Shown one piece after another: positions 1 through 5,396 of a stretch of 6,478 nt of DNA (the stretch's first letter is position 1; each line of letters starts with the position of its first letter). The stretch spans positions 1 through 6,478 of the forward strand of contig CAZNJT010000079.1 of assembly GCA_964573475.1 (NCBI GenBank), given 5' to 3'. The position numbers and the translations under genes were made by a program. The DNA is from CAVZKK01 sp964573475 (lineage in GTDB: Archaea; Thermoproteota; Bathyarchaeia; Bathyarchaeales; Bathycorpusculaceae). The notes beneath the pieces were generated by a model, which searched no databases, was not told the DNA's origin, and saw nothing but the letters and a program-made list of their open reading frames with translations.

Positions 1-2
1 GT

Positions 3-83
3 GAGTCGGAGAGGCGCCTTATTGAAGCAACTTTGAGCCTGGTTGTGGGTGTTGAAGAGCAAGCGGGCGATAATCCATTGTAA
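3..83 (+). CDS. C-terminal end of an unidentified upstream gene (partial)
   Basis: The third forward frame is open from the window edge to a TAA at 81-83. It encodes 26 residues beginning ESERRLIEATL and ending EEQAGDNPL. The other two forward frames close early, and the composition (acidic/basic alternation, then a short hydrophobic run LSLVVGV, then a polar tail) looks like a real protein end. The family cannot be recognised from so few residues. An oligo-T tract (TTTTT, about 89-93) follows within 10 bases and could end its transcript. The alternative is a chance open stretch, because 26 codons is short. Confidence 0.45.
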   Translation, partial: ESERRLIEATLSLVVGVEEQAGDNPL

Positions 84-328
84 GGCATTTTTCAGAATTA
101 GCTCCGAATTTGTCGGTCACCTTGCATCACATTGCACCCGCAAATACACAAACATAACAACAGCAAAATATAACCTTTACCCATAACTTTCTGCTACATA
201 CATGAAATTACACTTGCGTTTGCGAAACAATGTTGGTGCGCATGGTCAAATAGTCACATATTTTATGGAAGTTGAATATTAATAGAGCATTCATAAACAA
301 GATATTCTGAGACGAGAAAGCTTCGCCT
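84..328. other. Intergenic stretch; possible promoter for the following small gene
   Basis: No convincing gene is seen here. A 26-codon ORF at 202-282 has no ribosome binding site and no recognisable features. The stretch is A/T-rich towards its 3' end. TATA-like sequences (ACATATTTTATGG at 256-268 and GAATATTAATAG at 274-285) lie 45-70 bases before the ATG at 329, a reasonable position for an archaeal promoter with a short leader. There is a direct repeat TTGCA/TTGCA near 122-136 and a small GTTTGCGAAAC hairpin near 218-228. Neither has an assignable function. Confidence 0.4.
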
Positions 329-682
329 ATGCAATCGAAAAAAGAAGAATTCATAATCGAACTTGAGTTATACGACGCCGAAAAGGGTCACCTGAGAAGC
401 TTTAAGCTATACGAGGAATATAGTCAGAAAAGCATTGCTGAAACGATCAGAATGCGTAGAGAGAACTTCGACAAGGCTGATCTCAAGGCAAAAAGAGAAC
501 TAGCGACAGAAGTTGAAGGTGAAGTAGAAAGCTTTCGCATTTGGCTGGAAGAAACGAAAGGTCTTCAACCCAGCACTGCACATTACTATTCAATTAGCCT
601 CAAGAGTTTGCTATTCGGGCTACCGGTAGGTGTGCAAGTCGCATCTCTTTTCAACATTATGCTAAACACACAAACTGGATAG
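329..682 (+). CDS. Small integrase core-binding (SAM-like N-terminal) domain protein, without catalytic domain
   Basis: This 117-residue protein is highly charged and alpha-helical in its first 75 residues. A helix with the pattern MRRENF (42-47) is followed by a second helical unit, EVESFRIWLEETKGLQPSTAHYY split around residues 65-87. That unit matches the second helical hairpin of the N-terminal DNA-contacting domain of tyrosine recombinases (pattern F..WL...KGL.PST...Y). The protein then runs into LKSLLFGLPVGVQ (91-103) and stops at residue 117. The R..H..R..Y catalytic domain, normally a further 170 or so residues, is absent, and I find no continuation in any frame downstream. It may be a free-standing DNA-binding protein or a truncated integrase. 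The ATG follows an in-frame TGA at 308-310 and has only a weak GAGAAAG upstream, so it could be leaderless or poorly translated. The MR[KR]E[DN][LF] motif is shared with the start of the fusion gene at 3413. The coding call is fairly secure, the domain call is moderate, and the function is unknown. Confidence 0.6.
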   Translation: MQSKKEEFIIELELYDAEKGHLRSFKLYEEYSQKSIAETIRMRRENFDKADLKAKRELATEVEGEVESFRIWLEETKGLQPSTAHYYSISLKSLLFGLPVGVQVASLFNIMLNTQTG

Positions 683-831
683 TAGCATGAGCCAATGCAA
701 AAAGCAGTAAGAAGTAGTTATGCAGAAGAAGAGAAATCATTTCCGTTTTCCCATTGCGTGTTCGGTTCTGATGCTTGAAGTTTCCAGAACACTTATGTGC
801 GGAACATACGTGGAATCTGTGGGTAACATTA

Positions 832-936
832 ATGAAAGCTAGCAGCACCATATTGATAGCAATAGGTATAGTCGCCTCATTGCCGATGCAATTTATTACT
901 ACTGGGAGACAAAACGACCTTCTGAAAATGACTTGA
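832..936 (+). CDS. Doubtful 34-residue hydrophobic mini-ORF
   Basis: From the ATG at 832 to the TGA at 934-936 the frame encodes a Lys at position 2, a Ser/Thr stretch, and about 15 hydrophobic residues (TILIAIGIVASLP at 6-18), then a polar tail. The shape is that of a signal peptide or a single-pass membrane peptide. There is no clear Shine-Dalgarno before it (GGGTAACATTA precedes the ATG). It could be a membrane micropeptide, the leftover signal peptide of a lost secreted protein, or chance. It is listed because the pattern is coherent. Confidence 0.18.
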   Translation: MKASSTILIAIGIVASLPMQFITTGRQNDLLKMT

Positions 937-982
937 TCTAAGCATTTGGTATTTATTGGATACGCAAGCTTTGTGTCGGCTT

Positions 983-1013
983 TATTTCGGTGATGTTTAT
1001 CATAATCGAAATA
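983..1013 (-). terminator. Hairpin downstream of the dehydrogenase gene, possible terminator or mRNA 3' end
   Basis: TATTTCG (983-989) and CGAAATA (1007-1013) are perfect inverted repeats. Inside them a G-T wobble, a T-A pair, one G/A mismatch and an ATG/CAT pairing continue the stem around a 5-base TTTAT loop, giving about 12 paired positions out of 13. The hairpin starts 19 bases beyond the stop codon of the minus-strand dehydrogenase gene, where a 3' terminator or stabiliser would sit. No T-run follows it on the minus strand, so it is not a textbook intrinsic terminator. It could instead be a protein-binding palindrome. Confidence 0.4.
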
Positions 1014-1032
1014 CTACTCTGAGATACAAGTT

Positions 1033-2133
1033 TTAGAAAGGTTTGCTCATTCTCAGTTGCTTCGCAATCGCGCGGAGATCCTCCACTACTTTAGAGTTTA
1101 GGGGAATACCCTGCTTTGCCAATCGCTCAGTTTCTTCAAACTCTTTTTCGCCATGAGTGTAGATACGATCAGCTCCCTTAGCCTTTGGCGCGTTCTTTAG
1201 ACGGCGAATTAGATCATCCATGTCACGCTTGAATTGCTCCTTAGGACGAAAGGCGTCGATTCGCAGGGCGCCGAAAAAATGTCCGATTCCAGACGGTAAG
1301 GGTTTTCCCTCCTCATTTTTTGGATAAACCCTATCCGCGTAAAGGGCACCAGACAATACTGCACTGAAAATCTCCACAGCCAACGCAAGACCGTATCCCT
1401 TGTGCCCGCCAGATTCTTCTAAGGCGCCTCCCAACGGAAGTAAACCTCCTCCACCTCGCTTGATGATGTTCTGAAGGACACGAGCAGGATCGTCAGTAGC
1501 AACGCCTTTCTCATCAGTCGCCCAATTCAGAGGAATCCGCTTTTCCAGTCGCGCATAAACCTCCAACTTCCCGCGTGTCACAGTACTCGTGGACATGTCC
1601 AGCACAAAAGGTCGCTCTTTGCCCGTGGGCACGGCGATGGCTATGGGATTTGTGCCTAATAGGGCGTTACGAGCGAAAGTCGGCACCACTAACACTTCGG
1701 AGTTTGTCGTGCAGATACCTATCATGTCTTCAGCCAACGCCATCATAGCATAATAGCCCGCTATGCCAAAGTGGTTAGAGTTTCTGACGGCAGCAAATCC
1801 TAGGGAGTGTTCACGTGCTTTAGCGATGGCAAGTTGCATGGCTCTATAGGAGGTGGGCTGTCCCAATCCAGCGTCTCCATCAATTGTTGCTGTGTTTGGG
1901 GTTTCTTGCGTCACCTTTGGCTTTGCCTTGGGGTGTATCATCCCTTGTTGAATACCAGAAACATAACGACTCATGCGCGCTACACCATGAGACTCGATAC
2001 CCCTCAAGTCCGCCTCTACCAACACATTGGCTGTTATCTGCGCGTCCTCATGCGAAACTTGTAATCTCTCCAATGCCTCTGTGCAGAACGCCCTTAGAGC
2101 ATCTGCCGAAAAGCGTTTATTACTATCCGTCAT
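1033..2133 (-). CDS. Ldh-family (malate/L-lactate-type) NAD(P)-dependent 2-hydroxyacid dehydrogenase
   Basis: This is a soluble 366-residue oxidoreductase of the Ldh2/MDH2 family (Pfam Ldh_2). The family includes archaeal malate dehydrogenase, (R)-sulfolactate dehydrogenase ComC, ureidoglycolate dehydrogenase and related NAD(P)H enzymes that interconvert 2-hydroxyacids and 2-oxoacids. It is unrelated to the Rossmann-fold LDH/MDH family. Family landmarks are all present: DLRGIESHGVARM (42-54, with the conserved His49 and Arg53), NSNHFG (118-123, with His121 in the active-site region), LLGTNPIAIAVPT (158-170), VLDMSTSTVTRGKLEVYA (177-194) and GGHKGYGLALAVEIFSAVLSG (split at 242-262). Its length fits the family (about 330-360). 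The ATG at 2133 has GTGAG 5-9 bases upstream as a GGTGA-like ribosome binding site. It starts 31 bp after the stop of the FAD oxidase gene, so the two are probably one operon, which suggests a shared 2-hydroxyacid substrate. A hairpin follows the stop. Substrate and cofactor preference cannot be read from the sequence. Confidence 0.9.
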   Translation of the reverse strand: MTDSNKRFSADALRAFCTEALERLQVSHEDAQITANVLVEADLRGIESHGVARMSRYVSGIQQGMIHPKAKPKVTQETPNTATIDGDAGLGQPTSYRAMQLAIAKAREHSLGFAAVRNSNHFGIAGYYAMMALAEDMIGICTTNSEVLVVPTFARNALLGTNPIAIAVPTGKERPFVLDMSTSTVTRGKLEVYARLEKRIPLNWATDEKGVATDDPARVLQNIIKRGGGGLLPLGGALEESGGHKGYGLALAVEIFSAVLSGALYADRVYPKNEEGKPLPSGIGHFFGALRIDAFRPKEQFKRDMDDLIRRLKNAPKAKGADRIYTHGEKEFEETERLAKQGIPLNSKVVEDLRAIAKQLRMSKPF

Positions 2134-2164
2134 TTTTGCTCACTTCTGTACTAAGATTATGCAA

Positions 2165-3280
2165 TTATTTATTGATTTCATTTTCGTATATTTCGGAAAC
2201 AAACTCACCTACGGCTGGCGCTGCCGTTAAACCTGGAGATTCTATGCCGATCAAATTTATCAGCCCAAACAAATCCCTGTCAGCTTCATGCCTTATAACA
2301 AAATCTCTAAACCCGTCATTTGGTCCTTGAAGTTTCGGTCTTATCCCAGCTGAATCGGCTTGTATTTGATGTTCGCGTATGCTGGGCAAGAATCTTTTTA
2401 CGTCTTCACGAAACTCTTTTTCGTTTGATTCAACTTCATAATTAATGCTGTTTATGTAGTAAGAGTTTGGTCCCAGTCTAACTGTTCCAGCAAGGTCTGG
2501 TGTCAGATGAATCCCCAAGCCAGGTCCCTTTGGAACAGGATAGACCAGCATTTTGACAGGAGGTTTTCCAACAACTCTGAAATAGTCTCCTTTGCAATAA
2601 TGTAGTGTGTAGCCAAGCTTGTCTACGTCTAATCCAACCATCGTGGCTATTTTGTCTGAGTAGAGGCCGGCGCAATTTATAACGGTCTTTGCCATGATGG
2701 TAAACTTTTCGCCAACGCTAATCCCACTTACTTCGTATCCATTACCTACTTTTCTTAAGCCTGTAACTTCTGTTTCCGTGGCCAAAATTGCATTATTCGT
2801 ATGAGCTTGCGCGTAAAAGAAGTTCATGAACTCGTCAGGTTCAACTATGCCCGTTGAGGGCGAATAAAGAGCTTTTTCAACGTCAATGTTTGGCTCCATC
2901 TTCTTGACCTCTTCCCTCTCTAAGAAACGTAGACCTTCTACGCCATTTTCTTCTCCCATTTGCATCAGTTTTTCCAACTCGACTATCTCTTCCTCTTCAA
3001 TCGCCACAGTCAATTTTCCCAACCTCCTACAGGGAATTTCGTACCTCTCACATATCTTATAAATCATGGGATTCCCTTTGACGCACAACTTGGCTTTGAG
3101 AGAATTTTTTGGGTAGTGAATGCCTGAGTGGACGACTCCACTGTTGTGACTGCTAGTTTCTTGTCCAAATCTTCCGTTTTTCTCGAAAAGATACACAGCT
3201 TCATTTTTTTCTGAAACTTTTGCAGCGATGGCTAGGCCTACTACACCGGCGCCTATGATCACTATGTTTGCAGTTTCCAT
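2165..3280 (-). CDS. lhgO: LhgO-like FAD-dependent L-2-hydroxyglutarate/2-hydroxyacid oxidase
   Basis: This is a DAO-fold FAD enzyme of the L-2-hydroxyglutarate oxidase/dehydrogenase (LhgO/L2HGDH) group, which oxidises L-2-hydroxyglutarate to 2-oxoglutarate and passes electrons to an acceptor. Numbered from the start chosen here, the N-terminal dinucleotide-binding strand-turn-helix is IVIIGAGVVGLAIA (6-19, GxGxxG at 10-15). The LhgO-type signature SSHNSGVVHSGIHYP lies at 43-57 and the aromatic/basic HYCKGDYF at 227-234. HLTPDLAG (258-265) and GIRPKLQGP (312-320) are substrate-side elements. NLIGIESPGLTAAPAVGE (342-359) closes the FAD site. The frame is open to an ATG at 3301, but the ATG at 3280 is preferred: GGTGGT lies 5 bases before it, and the preceding seven residues (MHFWWLS) are not typical of the family. 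That gives 371 residues, slightly short for LhgO (about 390-400). It is the first gene of an operon with the downstream dehydrogenase. Related FAD oxidases act on other substrates, so the exact substrate is inferred. Confidence 0.82.
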   Translation of the reverse strand: METANIVIIGAGVVGLAIAAKVSEKNEAVYLFEKNGRFGQETSSHNSGVVHSGIHYPKNSLKAKLCVKGNPMIYKICERYEIPCRRLGKLTVAIEEEEIVELEKLMQMGEENGVEGLRFLEREEVKKMEPNIDVEKALYSPSTGIVEPDEFMNFFYAQAHTNNAILATETEVTGLRKVGNGYEVSGISVGEKFTIMAKTVINCAGLYSDKIATMVGLDVDKLGYTLHYCKGDYFRVVGKPPVKMLVYPVPKGPGLGIHLTPDLAGTVRLGPNSYYINSINYEVESNEKEFREDVKRFLPSIREHQIQADSAGIRPKLQGPNDGFRDFVIRHEADRDLFGLINLIGIESPGLTAAPAVGEFVSEIYENEINK

Positions 3281-3412
3281 TGATAACCACCAAAAATGCA
3301 TGAGCTAATAAGTCTTTGGATGAATACCAGCAGAAAAGGGAGGCATTGCGGGAGTAAACGCTAACGGCATTCGGGTTTTTGCAGAAACGATATACGAAAG
3401 GAGGTGTAATAT
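3281..3412. promoter_or_regulatory. Divergent promoter region between the oxidase operon and the beta-helix gene
   Basis: These 132 bases must hold the start signals for both divergent transcripts. On the minus strand GGTGGT precedes the oxidase ATG, and CTTATTAG (about 3306-3313, reverse complement) is a weak TATA candidate. On the plus strand no convincing TATA box is seen. A near-perfect direct repeat, GGCATTGCGGG (3342-3352) and GGCATTCGGG (3366-3375), spaced 24 bases start to start, could be an operator. An oligo-T tract follows it (3376-3380). Confidence 0.4.
3397..3406 (+). promoter_or_regulatory. Strong Shine-Dalgarno that sets the start of the fusion gene
   Basis: AAAGGAGGTG is nearly fully complementary to the archaeal 16S rRNA 3' end and lies 6 bases before the ATG at 3413. 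It is the strongest ribosome binding site in the window. It is the main reason to believe the integrase-like leader of the following ORF is translated and is not just open upstream sequence. Confidence 0.8.
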
Positions 3413-3583
3413 ATGAATGTTGAAAAGGCAAAACCCGAGGAATACGCTACGACTGAAAAGGAGTTTTACGAGAGCATTCCAAACCTGCATACAAGAAAAG
3501 AGTACCGAAACGGCTTGCAGAGGTTCAGCGCTTGGTTCAAGCATAACCCAGACGAAATCCTGCAGATGCGAAAAGAAGATTTG
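3413..3583 (+). pseudogene. Integrase N-terminal (core-binding) fragment fused in frame to the beta-helix gene
   Basis: Residues 1-57 of the long ORF are hydrophilic and helical. FYESIPNLHTRKEYRNGLQR (18-37), FSAWF (38-42), then PDEILQMRKEDL (46-57) is the pattern of the first helical unit of the core-binding domain in archaeal tyrosine integrases (F...I.N..TRK.Y..GL..F..W, then ..IL.MRKEDL). In an intact integrase this is followed by a second helical hairpin and the catalytic domain. Here the sequence switches after residue 57 to a signal peptide. Both the start codon and a strong ribosome binding site are kept. It is read as the 5' remnant of an integrase joined to another gene. An assembly chimera is an alternative. 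Confidence 0.6.
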
Positions 3584-4978
3584 AGCGCGCGCGCGATGCT
3601 GGCGCTACTCATAACAAGCCTTTTCTCACTCACGTTTATCGTCCAGCCAGCAGAAGCAGAGACAATTGTTGTTCCCGTCCAGTATAGCACTATTCAAGCG
3701 GCTGTAGATGCTGCAACGACTAGAGACACAATCCTGGCTTTGAATGGGACATATCATGAAAGTTTACGCATAAACAAATCTTTGAACGTTGTTGGTGAAA
3801 ACCCAAGTACAACAATAGTAGATGGCAGTATTTCCATAGGATCAGACAACGTTGAGGTCAGCGGATTTACAATACTGGGTGGAGCCGAAAGAAGCGTAGG
3901 TGTTGAAATAGGCAGAATCCCACAGAGCGTGAGCGTCAGCAACTGCACCATTAAGAACAACATAATTTCAAGCCAGTATGGTGAACGTTGGGGGGTAGTT
4001 CTCTGGGGCTCTTCTACTAACAATAGTATCATAGGGAACACGATATTAGGAAACAGCCGCGGAATATGGATAGAAAGCTCTGACAACAATACAATCGCTG
4101 ACAACCTCATATCTGGGAACTGGGACTTTGGCATTCTCCTTCTTTTTGGTTCCAGCTACAACAAGATCGCTAACAACACCATATCAAACCATGAGGTTGC
4201 GGGCATTGTAATAATAACAGGGGCTTCTGGCTTATCCAGCGCGGAAATTGTTGCCAGCACTGACGATGAATATACTGGAAACATAATTGTGGACAATGAC
4301 ATGTTCAACAACGAACAGAACATCTATGTAGAGTCTTATTATAGCAATACACGAATTGTGGGTAATAGAATAACGAATGGCGGTCGCGGCATCTTCATTT
4401 ATAGGTCTTTTTGGTCACACGATTACCCTTGCAACGCAACTGTTACTGGCAACTGGATAGCAAACTGCAAAGAGGGCATTCATATAAAAGCTGATTTCAA
4501 CAATGTTACTGGCAACACTGCTATGAATTGCACGACCTTCGGCATCTCACTCGACGATGCTTATGCTACCAACAACACTGTTTATCATAACAACTTCATC
4601 AACAACGCCCAACAAGTGAACGAAAAAGGAGCCAACACTACATGGGATGATGGTTATCCTTCCGGGGGCAATTATTGGAGCGATTACAACGGCACAGACA
4701 CGGACTTCGATGGAATAGACGACACACCCTACATAATCGACGAGAACAACAGGGACAACTATCCTCTGATGTATCCACGACCGTTTATGATTGGCGACAT
4801 AAACTGCGATGCTGAAGTCGATATCTACGACGTAACAGCGATCTGCGTTGCATATGACTCTAAACCGGGAGACCCAAACTGGTACCCGCCCGCAGACATA
4901 GCCCCACCATACGGAATAATCGACATTTACGATGTCACGGCAGTCTGCATCAACTACGGAAAAAAATGGCCACACTAA
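3413..4978 (+). CDS. Secreted NosD-like parallel beta-helix protein with dockerin-like C-terminus, carrying an integrase-derived N-terminal extension
   Basis: The 521-residue frame has four parts. Residues 1-57 are an integrase-like leader. Residues 58-82 are a signal peptide: Arg60, hydrophobic 62-78, and AEA before Glu83 as the likely cleavage site. Residues 83-455 are a right-handed beta-helix of the NosD/PbH1 (CASH) type, opening with VPVQYSTIQAAVDAA (87-101) and continuing in repeats like NNTIADNLISGN. It closes with the characteristic NYWSDYNGTDTDFDGIDDTPY (split at 420-440) and DNYPLMYP (448-455). Residues 460-518 are a dockerin-like pair: GDINCDAEVDIYDVTAIC with a canonical calcium loop, then ADIAPPYGIIDIYDVTAVC with a degenerate first loop half. 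At least 12 N-X-S/T sequons suggest a glycosylated surface protein. Such proteins often bind or cleave polysaccharide, but no catalytic set is evident. The secreted protein may really start at TTG 3581 (MSARAMLALL) or ATG 3596, although the strong Shine-Dalgarno favours 3413. There is no C-terminal membrane anchor. Confidence 0.85.
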   Translation: MNVEKAKPEEYATTEKEFYESIPNLHTRKEYRNGLQRFSAWFKHNPDEILQMRKEDLSARAMLALLITSLFSLTFIVQPAEAETIVVPVQYSTIQAAVDAATTRDTILALNGTYHESLRINKSLNVVGENPSTTIVDGSISIGSDNVEVSGFTILGGAERSVGVEIGRIPQSVSVSNCTIKNNIISSQYGERWGVVLWGSSTNNSIIGNTILGNSRGIWIESSDNNTIADNLISGNWDFGILLLFGSSYNKIANNTISNHEVAGIVIITGASGLSSAEIVASTDDEYTGNIIVDNDMFNNEQNIYVESYYSNTRIVGNRITNGGRGIFIYRSFWSHDYPCNATVTGNWIANCKEGIHIKADFNNVTGNTAMNCTTFGISLDDAYATNNTVYHNNFINNAQQVNEKGANTTWDDGYPSGGNYWSDYNGTDTDFDGIDDTPYIIDENNRDNYPLMYPRPFMIGDINCDAEVDIYDVTAICVAYDSKPGDPNWYPPADIAPPYGIIDIYDVTAVCINYGKKWPH

Positions 4979-5277
4979 ACCAAAGAGCAGCAGCCAAAAC
5001 TACGTGTCTGTAAACATTTTTAATTCAAACACACCTAAATCCAAAACGCGCGCTACTTTTCTGGTTTCCTAGTCAAGCATACAATTTTTACATTACGTTC
5101 CTTTCACTATAGAACACCTAAATATGCGTCTGCGTACACCATACATTGCAAAAACCCGAACAAAGTTAGTGTTTGCGGGAGATGTCGCCATTCTGGGCTG
5201 AAATAGCTTTTTTGAATCACCAATTAATCAGTGAACAAGTTTGCTCTGTTGCTCTCTGCGGAGCCTAGATCCCTCCC
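4979..5277. other. Intergenic stretch after the beta-helix gene; oligo-T tracts only
   Basis: No gene, tRNA or repeat array is seen. Oligo-T tracts at 5017-5021, 5085-5089 and 5209-5214 are candidate archaeal termination sites for the beta-helix transcript. A weak bulged hairpin (CCCGAACA at 5155-5162 with TGTT...CGGG at 5170-5179) is not followed by a T-run. There is a short alternating CG tract (ACGCGCGC, 5046-5053). Confidence 0.4.
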
Positions 5278-5396
5278 TTATATATAGATTCAACCATGTA
5301 TTCGATAAGGTATTTCTAGTGAGTATGGTCTAAAGTTTTTAATTATATTGACATCTTATAGGGCTAATGATACATACTCGGTTTCGGTGTATCTTA
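5278..5396 (+). promoter_or_regulatory. Promoter and leader of the adenosine deaminase gene
   Basis: TTATATATA (5278-5286) is a near-ideal archaeal TATA box and would start transcription around 5305-5312, giving a leader of about 85-90 bases. A second A/T element, TTTTTAATTATATTG (5336-5350), would place the start near 5370, about 27 bases before the preferred ATG at 5397. GGTG at 5386-5389 is the likely ribosome binding site, 7 bases before that ATG. Which box is used cannot be decided by eye, and the first is also readable on the minus strand. Confidence 0.5.

Larger units (their letters stand above)
683..1032. other. 350-base stretch without a secure gene
   Basis: This lies between the 3' end of the core-binding-domain gene and the 3' end of the minus-strand dehydrogenase gene, which converge on it. 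It contains a doubtful hydrophobic mini-ORF (832-936), a 40-codon ORF at 720-842 overlapping it in another frame, and a hairpin at 983-1013. A 64-codon reading frame on the minus strand (851-657) has no ribosome binding site and a composition like random sequence. The stretch could be decayed coding DNA, but no homology can be named by eye. Confidence 0.4.

Noticed and set aside
720..842. 40-codon plus-strand ORF overlapping the hydrophobic mini-ORF
   Set aside because: No ribosome binding site, no domain pattern, and it ends a few bases into the next ORF. There is not enough to call a gene or a frameshifted pair.
657..851. 64-codon minus-strand frame in the gap after the small core-binding gene
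   Set aside because: It has no ribosome binding site, is rich in His, Cys and Asn without pattern, and overlaps the 3' end of the plus-strand gene. It looks like a chance frame.
1807..2330. Three overlapping plus-strand frames (1807-2064, 1884-2330, 2027-2230)
   Set aside because: They are antisense to the dehydrogenase and oxidase genes, whose motifs are unmistakable. None has family-like features or a ribosome binding site.
3585..3595. Alternating GC tract as a Z-DNA or regulatory element
   Set aside because: At 11 bases it is too short to argue function. It is better treated as a feature of the fusion junction.
3754..4134. 126-codon minus-strand frame
   Set aside because: It is a shadow of the beta-helix repeats with no recognisable domain.
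4000..4560. Repeated NNT/GN DNA patterns as a tandem DNA repeat
   Set aside because: The similarity is at protein level (beta-helix rungs), with diverged DNA and irregular spacing. It is not a repeat array or CRISPR.
4547..4975. 142-codon minus-strand frame, rich in Val
   Set aside because: It is antisense to the Asn/Asp/Tyr-rich beta-helix and dockerin region, and its composition is the mirror of that bias.
5155..5179. Hairpin CCCGAACA/TGTTTGCGGG as a terminator or small RNA
   Set aside because: The stem has a two-base bulge, no T-run follows, and it lies 175 bases after the gene.
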